Assembly: GCA_038258215.1 (NCBI GenBank)
Contig: JBBSQC010000003.1
Coordinates: 1 to 64,000 of the forward strand
Source: Fodinibacter sp038258215
GTDB taxonomy: Bacteria > Actinomycetota > Actinomycetes > Actinomycetales > Dermatophilaceae
Length of the DNA stretch: 64,000 nucleotides
Direction: 5' to 3'
The position numbers were made by a program, and so were the translations under genes. Positions 53,356 through 62,621 of the stretch are shown here, piece by piece. A model generated the notes under the pieces. That model was not told where the DNA came from and did no database searches. It saw nothing but the letters and a program-made list of their open reading frames with translations. Every line of letters begins with the position of its first letter. Within the stretch, counting starts at the first letter, position 1.

Positions 53356-54149
53356 CACGCCACCGATCGGGCGTCCGTGACGAGCACCGGGCCGGACGGG
53401 CCTGCCACGTCGATGGTGCTCATGGTCTCGTGCAGGCCAGGGAAGGACAGCCCCGTGCGCATCTCCAGGTCGGCGAGCGAGACTGCGTAGGTGTCGAACT
53501 CGTCGAGATAGGCCGTGGCCCGACGGGGGTCTGGGTCGATCTGCTGGGTGAGCAGGAAGCACCGGAAGCGCAGCTCGCCGTCCATCCGGTAGGCGACGAC
53601 CTTCCAGTGCTCCCGCGGCACCTGCACGAGGTCACGGTAGGGAGGGTCGTCGCTCGCGAGCACCGGGCCCCCGAAGAGCGTGAGCCGACGCGGCACCAAC
53701 CCCTCCTCCGAGAGGATCGCGGCCTCCAGCAGGCCCCAGCTCCCGCCGAGCCGCTCCTGGTTGAAGTCGTCCATCTGGGGGGTGATGTTGGTGAAGAAGA
53801 AGGAGTCGGAGTTCGCCGTGCGCGCCTCGTCCAGGGGGCCCCACAGGAGGTCGGCCCGGCGCGCGACGTGCCCCCGGTCGAGGCGGTTGTCGGAGTAGAC
53901 CGCCTCCAGCGTCTGCGCGGTCAGCGGTAGCCGGGGGTCGGGGCGGAACCGGATGCCCGAGCGGGTGATCGAGTCGCCGGGCAGCAGGCGGTCGGCGTCG
54001 ATGTGCCAGGCCACCCACCACGCCAGTCGGCGGTCGGCGTTCACGCTCACGGAGAAGTGGGTGTAGTCCAGCAGCGCGCCCTCGCCAACGGATTCGGGTG
54101 GGGCGATCGGAGCCCCCAGGAAGGTCGGGTCGTACCCCTCGCCGGTCAC
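53352..54149 (-). CDS. DNA/RNA non-specific endonuclease (beta-beta-alpha metal fold)
   Basis: The 265-residue product has the catalytic LDRGHVARRADLLWG (DRGH) and NSDSFFFTNITPQMDDFNQE (the Asn-rich metal helix) of the Endonuclease_NS/NucA family. No signal peptide is seen, although most relatives are secreted. GTG 54149 is the listed start. It is translationally linked to the membrane-protein gene downstream. Confidence 0.85.
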   Translation of the reverse strand: MTGEGYDPTFLGAPIAPPESVGEGALLDYTHFSVSVNADRRLAWWVAWHIDADRLLPGDSITRSGIRFRPDPRLPLTAQTLEAVYSDNRLDRGHVARRADLLWGPLDEARTANSDSFFFTNITPQMDDFNQERLGGSWGLLEAAILSEEGLVPRRLTLFGGPVLASDDPPYRDLVQVPREHWKVVAYRMDGELRFRCFLLTQQIDPDPRRATAYLDEFDTYAVSLADLEMRTGLSFPGLHETMSTIDVAGPSGPVLVTDARSVAW

Positions 54150-54158
54150 CCCAGAAGG

Positions 54159-54818
54159 CTACTGGGACCGGGCGCCCCGGGCGAGCGGCCGACCGGCCCA
54201 CACCAGCCACCCCGCGAGGACCATCTCGCCGAGCATCACGGGCACCAGGGCTCCCCGCCAGCCCACCTCAGTGAGCCGTTGGAGGGCGCCGTCGAGGAGG
54301 TATGCCGCTCCCGCGGCACCCGTGGCCAACGACACGACCCGGGGCGCGAGCCGCGCCCGCCACAGCGCGGCCGCGACGATGAGGAGGTGGAGGCCGAAGA
54401 CGAGGAGCGCGTCCGACCAGTCCGCGCGGAACTGCGTGACACCGGTTGCTCCGTGCGCCACCAGGAAGGCGGCGGACCAGGCCAGCAGGACGGCATACCC
54501 CACCCTGCTCACCACGGCGGCGTGGGCCGGTGCCGGCGCCCGGTCCCGGAGCAGGCCGTAGAGGGCGCACCCGGTGACCACGTCGAGCAGGGCGATGCCG
54601 ACGAAGACCATCCCCGCTCCGACGGCCGAGCCACTGGGACCGACACCCTCGAGCAGCGAGAGGGCCGAGATGCCCAGCCCCGCCATCACGATCAGCGCGC
54701 TCCCCGCCACCAGTGCCGCCCGTCGTTCACGGATGGTCAGTGCCCCCGCCCGTCTGCGCCCGGGGGCCGTGGTCGGAGACGCGGTGGTCGTGGCGCGCGC
54801 GCTGGTGGTTGAGCTCAT
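54159..54818 (-). CDS. Hypothetical six-helix membrane protein
   Basis: The 219-residue product starts at ATG 54818 with a Thr/Ser/Ala-rich N-terminus of about 30 residues, then about six helices (ALVAGSALIVMAGLGISALS, GAGMVFVGIALLDVVTG and others). The topology resembles DUF4386-type proteins, without a firm match. It is the first of three genes running toward arcA: it, the nuclease and Pr6Pr. Confidence 0.65.
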   Translation of the reverse strand: MSSTTSARATTTASPTTAPGRRRAGALTIRERRAALVAGSALIVMAGLGISALSLLEGVGPSGSAVGAGMVFVGIALLDVVTGCALYGLLRDRAPAPAHAAVVSRVGYAVLLAWSAAFLVAHGATGVTQFRADWSDALLVFGLHLLIVAAALWRARLAPRVVSLATGAAGAAYLLDGALQRLTEVGWRGALVPVMLGEMVLAGWLVWAGRPLARGARSQ

Positions 54819-54922
54819 GCAAGCACTGTGGCCGGGCCGGTGGGCCGGTGTCTGTCCGGGAGATCCCCGGGTGGACCCCGAGCGAACCCTGACCGGTACC
54901 GGGTGCGTGCAGACTGTCGGGC

Positions 54923-55585
54923 ATGCCCGACCAGGCCCTGCCGACGGAGACACCACCGGCCCTGCCCGACCTCACCGACGACGAGCGGGTCGGGAGGGCG
55001 GTCGCGTTCGCGGACGTCATGACGCGTCGCCGCACGATCCGGGACTTCAGCGGGGAGCCGGTCCCGCTCGAGGCCGTGCGGGCCGCGGTTCGCGCCGCGG
55101 CCACGGCGCCGAGCGGGGCGAACGTGCAGCCCTGGCGCTTCGTCATGGTGACCGACCCGGCCCTCAAGCGGGCGATCCGCACCGGGGCCGAGGAGGAGGA
55201 GCGAGCGTTCTACGAGAGCAGGGCGAGCGAGGAGTGGCTGGGCGCCCTTGCCCCGCTGGGCACCGACGCGGACAAGCCCTTCCTCGAGGTCGCTCCGGTG
55301 CTGGTCGTCGTGTTCGAGGTGCACCGCAGCGACGTGGAACCGCGGCCCTACTACCCCAAGGAGTCCGTCGGCATCGCCGTCGGGCTGCTCCTCGCGGCCC
55401 TGCACCAGGCCGGGCTGGCACCTCTGACGCACACACCGTCACCGATGAAGTGGCTCGGCGAGATCCTCGGCCGGCCCCGGAACGAGCGGCCGTTCGTCGT
55501 CATCCCGGTGGGGCACCCCGCGCCGGGCGCTCGCGTGCCGGCCATCACCCGAAAGTCCTTGTCGGACGTGCTCGTCGAGCGCTGA
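54923..55585 (+). CDS. Nitroreductase-family flavoprotein (iodotyrosine deiodinase-like)
   Basis: The 220-residue FMN enzyme reads TRRRTIRDFSGEPVPLEAVR, ATAPSGANVQPWRFVMV, YPKESVGIAVGLLLAALHQA and GLAPLTHTPSPMKWLGEIL, the layout of the IYD/BluB-like nitroreductase branch. RTIRDFS and the APSGANxQPW loop bind the FMN phosphate and isoalloxazine. The substrate is unknown. It is convergent with mobA. Confidence 0.85.
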   Translation: MPDQALPTETPPALPDLTDDERVGRAVAFADVMTRRRTIRDFSGEPVPLEAVRAAVRAAATAPSGANVQPWRFVMVTDPALKRAIRTGAEEEERAFYESRASEEWLGALAPLGTDADKPFLEVAPVLVVVFEVHRSDVEPRPYYPKESVGIAVGLLLAALHQAGLAPLTHTPSPMKWLGEILGRPRNERPFVVIPVGHPAPGARVPAITRKSLSDVLVER

Positions 55586-55607
55586 GGGCCCGCGTGCAGG
55601 GCAATCG

Positions 55608-56183
55608 TCACCCGGAGTGGTCGAGCTCCGCGAGATCTCCGGTGGTGTCGACGTCGCGGCCGGCGGGGCCGGTCACGGTGACCTCGACGTGCGGGAGGTC
55701 GAGCAGACGCTTGGCGGCCATGTCGTGCGGGCGCTCGGGCAGACCAGCAACCAGGCTCGCCGTGCGGTAGACGGCGAGGAGGGGGTTGGTCGACCCCGTC
55801 TCGTCGACGGCGACCGCTCCCGCCACGTCGCCGCCCTGTCCCCGAAGAGCCGCGGCGAGGCGTGCCAGGGCTACGGCCGCGTGGGGCATGTCGCCGGCGA
55901 CCACCGCCAGTAGGGGGGTGTTCACCTGCGCGGCGCCGGCGGCCACGCCGGCGAGCGGCCCGCCGCCGGCCGGCTCCTCACGGGTCCACCGCACCAGACG
56001 GTCGGTGGCTCGGTGCGGTCCGACGACGACGATGTCCCACCCCTTCGGCAGCCGGTCGAGGAGGTGGTCGAGCACGCTCGACCCGCGCATCGGTGCCGCC
56101 AGCTTGTCCGAGCCGAAGCGGGTGGAGGACCCGCCCGCGAGCACGACGACGCTGATGTCGAGGGCTTGCTCGTCCGATGGCAC
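55608..56183 (-). CDS. mobA: Molybdenum cofactor guanylyltransferase (MobA-like)
   Basis: The 191-residue nucleotidyltransferase has VVVLAGGSSTRFGSDKLAAP (the LAGGxSxRxGxDK loop) and LLAVVAGDMPHA (metal Asp). MobA attaches GMP to molybdopterin to form the bis-MGD cofactor of nitrate reductase. It lies directly downstream of narK and opposite narGH, which fits. GTG 56183 is chosen because no earlier start keeps the fold. Confidence 0.87.
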   Translation of the reverse strand: MPSDEQALDISVVVLAGGSSTRFGSDKLAAPMRGSSVLDHLLDRLPKGWDIVVVGPHRATDRLVRWTREEPAGGGPLAGVAAGAAQVNTPLLAVVAGDMPHAAVALARLAAALRGQGGDVAGAVAVDETGSTNPLLAVYRTASLVAGLPERPHDMAAKRLLDLPHVEVTVTGPAGRDVDTTGDLAELDHSG

Positions 56184-56215
56184 GCCCCCAGTGTGGTCGA
56201 CCCCGGCGTGGCCGG

Positions 56216-57613
56216 TCACCCGGGCTTGGGGGCGCCCGGTCGGGCGTAGCGCCACCACGTCAGTGCGATGCAGATCACGGCATACCCGGCGCCGATGACG
56301 TAGAAGGTGGTGGGGCTCATCAGGGTCAGGCCCACGCCGAAGATGAACGGTCCGAAGGCCGCGATGGCTGCGGTCCAGCCGATCACGCCGCCGGCCTGGC
56401 GTCTCTCGAAGATCATCGGCATCTGCTTGAAGGTCGAGGCGTTGCCGATCCCGGAGAAGAGGAAGATCGCGAGCATGCCCCACAGGAAGCGGGAGAAGCC
56501 GCTCTGGAGGGTCTCGGCGGAGGTGAGGTCGGGGGTCAGGCTCGGGATCGTGTAGACGATCGAGCCGAAGATGCCGATGCCCGAGATCAGGGTCCAGACC
56601 GCCCCGCCCATCCGGTCGGTCAACGGTGAGAACACGACTCGTGCAGCGGCGCCCACCAGCGGTCCGAGGAAGACGTACTTCACCGGGTCGGGGAGCGAGT
56701 ACCCGTCGATGAGGACTTGGGCTGTCGAGCCCGACCCCTGCAGGATCGCCTCGTTGCCGGCTCCGTAGAGGTTGGACATCAGCAGTCCGAACTGAGCCGA
56801 CAGGCCGGAGAACGTGCCGAAGGTCATGATGTACAGGACGGTCATGAACCACGTGTCGTTGTTGCGGAAGATGTCGAACTGTTGCTTGATGTTGGCCGTC
56901 ACCGGCACCGACTTCAGGAACATCCAGGCGACGATCGCGCCGCCGATGATGAAGGGGATCCAGAAGAAGGCGGCGTTCTGGTACCAGACCTCGCGGTCGG
57001 GCTTGCCCGGAACCGTCATCGCCTGGGAGGTGCCGAGGAACCCGATCATCGAGAAGCCGATGAGCCAGGGCGTCATGAGCTGGACGAGGGACACCCCGAA
57101 GTTGCCGACGCCGGCCTGGATGCCTAGGGCGGTCCCCTGCATGCGCTTCGGGAAGAAGTAGGAGGTGCTCGGCATGAACCCGGAGAAGGCGCCTCCGCCG
57201 ATGCCGGCGAGGAAGGCGAGCACGAGGAGCTCCCAGTAGGGGGCGGTCGGCTGCTGGACCCGAACCCCCCACCCGAGGATCGGGAAGAAGAGCAGCGCCG
57301 TGGTCGCAGCGACCATCTTGCGCGTGCCCATGATGGGGGGAAGCACCATCCAGACGATCCGCAGCAGACCGGCCGCGAGGCCGGGCATCGAGGCGAGCCA
57401 GTAGAGCTGGCTCTTGCTGAAGTCGTAGCCGAGGGCGTTGAGCTTGGGGATGATCGCGCTGGGGAGGAACCACGCGACGAAGGCCAGGGTGAGGGTGAAG
57501 GTCGTGATCCACAGCGTGGTCCACGCGATCTTCTTGTCCCAGGTCTCCTCGTTCTCGGGATCCCAGTCCTGCAGCCACTCCCCTCCGCTGCGTGAGTCGG
57601 TGCCTGCGGTCAT
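56216..57613 (-). CDS. narK: Nitrate/nitrite transporter NarK (MFS, NarK2 type)
   Basis: The 465-residue transporter has about 12 helices. The N-terminus WDPENEETWDKKIAWTTLWI is typical of actinobacterial/proteobacterial NarK2-like proteins, followed by MPGLAAGLLRIVWMVLP, GGGAFSGFMPSTSYFFPKRM and QAGVGNFGVSLVQLM (nitrate signature region). ATG 57613 has AGGAGG upstream and overlaps the stop of a short gene (TGATG). It would import nitrate or exchange it for nitrite during nitrate respiration. Confidence 0.93.
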   Translation of the reverse strand: MTAGTDSRSGGEWLQDWDPENEETWDKKIAWTTLWITTFTLTLAFVAWFLPSAIIPKLNALGYDFSKSQLYWLASMPGLAAGLLRIVWMVLPPIMGTRKMVAATTALLFFPILGWGVRVQQPTAPYWELLVLAFLAGIGGGAFSGFMPSTSYFFPKRMQGTALGIQAGVGNFGVSLVQLMTPWLIGFSMIGFLGTSQAMTVPGKPDREVWYQNAAFFWIPFIIGGAIVAWMFLKSVPVTANIKQQFDIFRNNDTWFMTVLYIMTFGTFSGLSAQFGLLMSNLYGAGNEAILQGSGSTAQVLIDGYSLPDPVKYVFLGPLVGAAARVVFSPLTDRMGGAVWTLISGIGIFGSIVYTIPSLTPDLTSAETLQSGFSRFLWGMLAIFLFSGIGNASTFKQMPMIFERRQAGGVIGWTAAIAAFGPFIFGVGLTLMSPTTFYVIGAGYAVICIALTWWRYARPGAPKPG

Positions 57614-57942
57614 CAGCGTGCCTCCTGGAGGGTGCGGTCGACGCCGTCCCCGCCCGTGCGGGCGGGAGCGGTGTCACTGGTGGGGTCGGTGAGCATGCCC
57701 ACGGGGAGGCGCCACATCGAGCCGTTGAGCACCGCGACCACGATCACCCAGGACAGCTGCACCTCGCTCAGGCCGAACTCGGTGCTGGTCGGCTTGCCGA
57801 GGATGCCGAACATCAGCCACACCGCGAACATCAGCGTGCAGCCGAGGGTGGACACCCACAGCACGCGCGTGGCGGCGTCCGCGGGTGCGCCGTGGTCGTC
57901 GGTGACGGAGGCCCCGCTAGGGGCTCGTCCGGTGGTGCTCAT
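57613..57942 (-). pseudogene. N-terminal fragment of a NarK1-like MFS transporter
   Basis: The 109-residue ORF contains TRVLWVSTLGCTLMFAVWLM and GLSEVQLSWVIVVAVLNGSM followed by WRLPVGMLTD, which match the first two helices of a NarK1-type transporter, then ends in a hydrophilic tail (PTSDTAPARTGGDGVD). The other ten helices are absent. Its stop overlaps the narK2 start, so it is still translated in the operon. It may be a relic of a NarK1-NarK2 fusion, or a retained small membrane partner. Confidence 0.6.
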
Positions 57943-58175
57943 CTCAACCCCTCATTTGTAGGATAAAGATCCTCTAAATTATTCACCACGAACGTATCGA
58001 GGCTTCGTCCCGCCGCCAGCCAGGACAGCGCCACCCATATACGACGAGACGTAGTATGCACCAAATACGCGATATGTCAACGGGATCGGACTCATCGACG
58101 CTGCGCTTCCGGATCGCTGGGCGATGTGGTTCGATATGCAGGAGAGTGACTCCTCTATTCAGCGATGGAGGCAGG
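57943..58175. promoter_or_regulatory. AT-rich divergent control region between narK and nar regulator
   Basis: This 233-bp gap is markedly AT-rich for the window. It contains AGGAT-aaag-ATCCT (57960-57973), TACG-ACGAGA-CGTA near 58041-58054 and GGAG-agtga-CTCC (58141-58153), and the word CCTCTA recurs at about 57971 and 58151, each followed by an ATTCA. These flank both promoters and are candidate sites for the adjacent Cys-containing HTH regulator or an FNR/NarL-type protein. Confidence 0.5.
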
Positions 58176-58937
58176 ATGACCGCACGCAGCGAGACGGGTG
58201 CCATCGGCCTGCTCGCCTCCCCGGTGCGGCGTCGCCTCGTCGACACGGTGGTAGCGCGCTCCCCGGGGGGCGCTGGGGAGCAGGGGCTCACGGCCACCCA
58301 GCTGACCGAGATCGTGGGTCTGCACGTGAGCACCGTGCGCTTCCACCTCGACCAGCTGGTGGCGGCCGGCATCCTCGCGTCGGCCTTCGTGCGACCGGGC
58401 GGAGTGGGCCGCCCCCGCAAGGTCTATGCGCCCGCGCCGGGGTCTTTGGAAGGGACCGGCCGGGTCGAGGAGACGGAGTCCCTGCGGCTGCTCAGCGGCC
58501 TCCTGGCCCAGGGCCTCGCGGGCGAGCCGGGTTCCCCACGACCCACCCCGGCCGACGTCGGTCGGGCCTGGGTCCGCGAGCACGTGTCGGCGGACCCGGC
58601 TGCCGCCCCCGCCGACACCCCCGGCCGTTGGCTCGCCAAGGTCGGCCAGATGATCGACGTCCTCGAGGGATGGGGCTACACGCCCAACCTCGCCACCACG
58701 GACGAGGGCCGCACGGCCACGGTCGCCCTGACCCGGTGCCCCTTCATCGAGCTCGCCCGCGACAACCCGGCCGTCGTCTGCGGTATCCACCGAGGTCTCA
58801 TCGCCGGCGCCCTCGAGCAGTTCGGGGAGCACGACACCGAGGTCGGCCTGCAGCCGTTCGTCGAGCCCACGCTGTGCCTCGCCCACATCCGCACCACCGC
58901 ACCGTTCCGCCGCCCGCCCTCCAAGGAGCACCCATGA
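58176..58937 (+). CDS. HTH regulator with three C-terminal cysteines (SufR/ArsR-like)
   Basis: The 253-residue product starts at ATG 58176 with GGAGGCAGG upstream; a reading from 58056 would add 40 unlikely residues. A winged-helix domain (LLASPVRRRLVDTVVAR, LTEIVGLHVSTVRFHLDQLV) is followed by a C-terminal domain with Cys188 (TRCPFIELA), Cys202 (VVCGIH) and Cys234 (LCLAHI), spaced as in iron-sulfur SufR-like regulators. It overlaps narG by four bases, so it likely controls nitrate respiration in response to oxygen or NO. Confidence 0.85.
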   Translation: MTARSETGAIGLLASPVRRRLVDTVVARSPGGAGEQGLTATQLTEIVGLHVSTVRFHLDQLVAAGILASAFVRPGGVGRPRKVYAPAPGSLEGTGRVEETESLRLLSGLLAQGLAGEPGSPRPTPADVGRAWVREHVSADPAAAPADTPGRWLAKVGQMIDVLEGWGYTPNLATTDEGRTATVALTRCPFIELARDNPAVVCGIHRGLIAGALEQFGEHDTEVGLQPFVEPTLCLAHIRTTAPFRRPPSKEHP

Positions 58938-61900
58938 CGACAGCCGGCCTCGACGGACCCCTCAGCGAAGCCCTCGTCGGCACCAGGCGGTTCTTCACCC
59001 ACGCCGAGGTCTCCGCCGACAAGCGGACCATGCACGCCGAGGGCGGGCGCGCCGGCGACTCCTTCTACCGTGACCGCTGGAGCCACGACAAGGTCGTGCG
59101 CTCGACCCACGGCGTCAACTGCACCGGGTCCTGTTCGTGGAAGGTCTACGTCAAGGACGGGATCATCACCTGGGAGGCCCAGCAGACGGACTACCCGTCC
59201 ACCGGTGCCGACAAGCCGGAGTACGAGCCCCGTGGGTGCCCTCGCGGTGCGGCCTTCTCCTGGTACACCTACTCGCCCACCCGGGTTCGCTACCCCTACG
59301 TGCGTGGGGTGCTCCTCGACCTGTACCGCGCCGCGAAGGCACGTTATGGCGACCCCGTGCTCGCGTGGGCCTCCATCGTCCAGGACCCCGAGCAGCGCGC
59401 GGCCTACACCTCGGCCCGGGGCAAGGGCGGCCTGGTGCGCGCCAGCTGGGGTGAGGTCACCGAGCTGGTCGCAGCGGCGAACGTCTATACGATCAAGCGA
59501 TGGGGGCCCGACCGGATCGCCGGCTTCTCGCCGATCCCGGCCATGTCGATGGTTTCCTACGCGAGCGGCGCACGGTTCATCGAGCTCATCGGTGGGTCGA
59601 TGCTCAGCTTCTACGACTGGTACGCCGACCTGCCGGTGGCCAGCCCGCAGGTGTTCGGCGACCAGACCGACGTCCCTGAGTCGGGGGACTGGTGGGATGC
59701 CGGCTACCTCATCATGTGGGGATCCAACGTGCCACTGACCCGCACCCCGGACGCGCACTGGATGACCGAGGCGCGCTATCGCGGTCAGAAGGTCGTCGTC
59801 ATGAGCCCGGACTACGCCGAGAACGTCAAGTTCGCCGACGAGTGGCTGGCCATGGCACCGGGCACCGACGGAGCCCTGGCGATGGCGATGGGCCACGTCA
59901 TCCTCAAGGAGTTCTTCGTCGACACCCAGGTCGACTTCTTCACCGACTACTGCCGCAGCTTCACCGACCTGCCCTACCTCATCGCGCTCGACCAGGGCCA
60001 CGACGGCGCCTGGCGGCCGGGCAAGTTCGTCGTCGCCGGCGACGTGGACCACCCCGAGCGTGACTCCGAGAACGCAATGTTCAAGCCGGCCCTGATCGAC
60101 GACGTGACCGGCGACCTCGTCATCCCCGGCGGCTCGCTCGGCCACCGGTTCGGCGCCGAGGGCGAGGGGCACTGGAACCTCGAGCTCGGTGACGTGCGGC
60201 CGCGGATGAGCATGTATGCCGGGGCCGAGGGTGAGGCGGTCGAGGTGGAGCTGCCGCGCTTCGACGCCTTCGACGGCTTGGCCACGACGACACCGCGCGG
60301 GGTGCCGGTGCGCAGGGTGGGAGACCTCGTCGTGACGACGGTCTTCGACCTCATGCTGGCCCAGTACGGCGTGGGCCGCGACGGGCTGCCCGGCCAGTGG
60401 CCCAGCGGCTACGACGACCCCCTGGCTCCCTACACCCCGGCGTGGCAGGAGGACATCACCTCGGTGCCGGCGGCGCACATCGCCAAGATCGCGCGCGAGT
60501 TCGCGCAGAACTCGATCGACACCCAGGGCCGCTCGATGATTCTCATGGGGGCGGGCACCAACCACTGGTACCACTCCGACCTCATCTACCGCGCGATGCT
60601 CATGCTCACCACGATCACCGGGTGCCAGGGCCGCAACGGCGGCGGCTGGGCGCACTACGTCGGCCAGGAGAAGATCCGGCCCCTCACCGGCTTCCAGCAC
60701 ACGGCCTTCGCCCTGGACTGGCAGCGCCCGCCGCGGCACATGGTCCAGACCGCCTTCTGGTACCTGCACACCAGCCAGTACCGCTACGACACCTTCTCCG
60801 CCGACGACGTGGGGGCGGGGATGGGCGCCTTCCCCGGACGCACCGTGGCCGACCTCCTCGCCCAGTCCGCCCGACTGGGCTGGATGCCGTCCTACCCGAC
60901 CTTCAACCGGAGCTCGCTCTCGGTGTGCGACGAGGCCGAGAAGGCCGGGCAGGAGCCCGCGGCCTGGGTGGTGGACCAGCTGAAGTCGGGTGACCTGCGC
61001 TTCGCCGCCGAGGACCCCGAGGCCGAGGAGAACTGGCCGCGGGTGCTCATGCTGTGGCGGGCCAACCTCTTCGGGTCCAGTGCCAAGGGCGACGAGTACT
61101 TCCTCAAGCACCTCCTGGGCACCGACAACAGCGTCAACGCGGAGCAGGCCCCACCGGAGAAGCGGCCGAAGGACCTCGAGTGGCCGGAGGACGCACCCGA
61201 GGGCAAGCTCGACCTGCTCATGACCATCGACTTCCGGATGACGAGCTCGACGATGCTCTCCGACGTCGTGCTCCCGGCGGCCACCTGGTACGAGAAGCAC
61301 GACCTCAACACCACCGACATGCACCCCTTCGTGAACTCGTTCAACCCCGCCATCGCGCCGCCGTGGCAGAGCAAGACCGACTGGGAGGCCTTCAAGGAGA
61401 TCGCCCGGGTCTTCTCCGACCTCGCCGCCGACCACCTGGGCACCCGCAAGGACCTCGTCGCCAAGCCGCTGTGGCAGGACACCCCCGAGGCGATGGCCAC
61501 GGTCCACGGCCGGGTCCTGGACTGGAAGACCGGCGAGTGCGAGCCCGTGCCCGGGAAGACGATGCCGGTCCTCGCAGTGGTCGAGCGCGACTATCCGTCG
61601 ACGTTCGCGAAGATGACCTCGATCGGGCCGTTGCTCGACACCCTGGGCACCACGACCAAGGGGGTCACCTACGACGTGACGAAGGAGATCGACGACCTCA
61701 AGCACAGGAACGGAGTGGTGCGCGGGGGCGTCGGTGACGGTCGCCCACAGCTCGTCACCGACATCCAGTTTGCCGAGGCGATCCTCGCCCTGTCGGGTAC
61801 GACGAACGGGCACCTCGCCACTCAAGGTTTCAAGACCCTCGAGAAGCGCACCGGCACACTGCTGCACGACCTTTCGGCCGAGCACGAGGGCAAGCAGGTC

Positions 61901-62620
61901 AGCTTCGCCGACACCCAGGCGGCGCCCGTGCCGGTGATCACCTCGCCGGAGTGGTCCGGGTCGGAGTCGGGAGGGCGGCGCTACAGCCCGTTCACGATCA
62001 ACATCGAGCGGCACAAGCCGTTCCACACCCTCACCGGGCGTCAGCACTTCTACCTCGACCACGACTGGATGCAGGCCATGGGTGAGGCCCTGCCGGTCTA
62101 CCGGCCGCCGCTGAACATGACCCAGCTCTTCGGCGAAGCAGCTCTGGGAGAGGTGAACGAGCTCGGGGTGTCGGTGCGCTACCTGACTCCGCACAACAAG
62201 TGGTCAATCCACTCCGAGTACCAGGACAACCTCTTCATGCTCAGCCTCTCCCGCGGCGGCCAGGGAATCTGGTTGTCGGACAGGGATGCCGAGAAGATCG
62301 GGGTGTCGGACAACGACTGGGTGGAAGCGGTGAACCGCAACGGTGTCGTCGTCGCCCGGGCCATCGTCAGCCACCGGATGCCGGAGGGCACGGTCTACAT
62401 GCACCACGCCCAGGACCGGCTCATCGACGTGCCGCTGACCGAGCACAACGGGCGGCGCGGCGGCATCCACAACTCGATGACCCGGATCATGGTCAAGCCC
62501 AGCCACCTCATCGGTGGCTACGCCCAGCTGTCCTACTTCTTCAACTACATCGGCCCGACGGGCAACAACCGCGACGAGGTCACGATGATCCGTCGCCGGA
62601 GCCAGAAGGTGGAGTACTGA
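58934..62620 (+). CDS. narG: Respiratory nitrate reductase alpha subunit NarG
   Basis: The 1228-residue Mo-bisMGD catalytic subunit carries the FS0 cluster ligands His59, Cys63 and Cys67 (HGVNCTGSCSWK) and Cys102 (PRGCPRGAAF), the Mo-ligand Asp in FYDWYADLPVASPQ (Asp232), and molybdopterin regions such as IMWGSNVPLTRTPDAHW and TITGCQGRNGGGWAHYVGQE. No Tat signal is seen, consistent with cytoplasm-facing NarG. ATG 58934 overlaps the regulator stop. It reduces nitrate to nitrite using electrons from NarH/NarI. Confidence 0.97.
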   Translation: MTTAGLDGPLSEALVGTRRFFTHAEVSADKRTMHAEGGRAGDSFYRDRWSHDKVVRSTHGVNCTGSCSWKVYVKDGIITWEAQQTDYPSTGADKPEYEPRGCPRGAAFSWYTYSPTRVRYPYVRGVLLDLYRAAKARYGDPVLAWASIVQDPEQRAAYTSARGKGGLVRASWGEVTELVAAANVYTIKRWGPDRIAGFSPIPAMSMVSYASGARFIELIGGSMLSFYDWYADLPVASPQVFGDQTDVPESGDWWDAGYLIMWGSNVPLTRTPDAHWMTEARYRGQKVVVMSPDYAENVKFADEWLAMAPGTDGALAMAMGHVILKEFFVDTQVDFFTDYCRSFTDLPYLIALDQGHDGAWRPGKFVVAGDVDHPERDSENAMFKPALIDDVTGDLVIPGGSLGHRFGAEGEGHWNLELGDVRPRMSMYAGAEGEAVEVELPRFDAFDGLATTTPRGVPVRRVGDLVVTTVFDLMLAQYGVGRDGLPGQWPSGYDDPLAPYTPAWQEDITSVPAAHIAKIAREFAQNSIDTQGRSMILMGAGTNHWYHSDLIYRAMLMLTTITGCQGRNGGGWAHYVGQEKIRPLTGFQHTAFALDWQRPPRHMVQTAFWYLHTSQYRYDTFSADDVGAGMGAFPGRTVADLLAQSARLGWMPSYPTFNRSSLSVCDEAEKAGQEPAAWVVDQLKSGDLRFAAEDPEAEENWPRVLMLWRANLFGSSAKGDEYFLKHLLGTDNSVNAEQAPPEKRPKDLEWPEDAPEGKLDLLMTIDFRMTSSTMLSDVVLPAATWYEKHDLNTTDMHPFVNSFNPAIAPPWQSKTDWEAFKEIARVFSDLAADHLGTRKDLVAKPLWQDTPEAMATVHGRVLDWKTGECEPVPGKTMPVLAVVERDYPSTFAKMTSIGPLLDTLGTTTKGVTYDVTKEIDDLKHRNGVVRGGVGDGRPQLVTDIQFAEAILALSGTTNGHLATQGFKTLEKRTGTLLHDLSAEHEGKQVSFADTQAAPVPVITSPEWSGSESGGRRYSPFTINIERHKPFHTLTGRQHFYLDHDWMQAMGEALPVYRPPLNMTQLFGEAALGEVNELGVSVRYLTPHNKWSIHSEYQDNLFMLSLSRGGQGIWLSDRDAEKIGVSDNDWVEAVNRNGVVVARAIVSHRMPEGTVYMHHAQDRLIDVPLTEHNGRRGGIHNSMTRIMVKPSHLIGGYAQLSYFFNYIGPTGNNRDEVTMIRRRSQKVEY

Positions 62621-62621
62621 C

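Noticed and set aside
58056..58175. 40-residue extension of the nar regulator (ATG 58056)
   Set aside because: The segment is in the AT-rich promoter gap, has no ribosome site and precedes the winged helix with no family match.
58676..62194. 1172-codon open frame on the minus strand opposite narG
   Set aside because: It is the antisense shadow of a GC-rich gene. The protein is Arg/Val/Gly/His low-complexity with no domain, whereas narG has all expected motifs.
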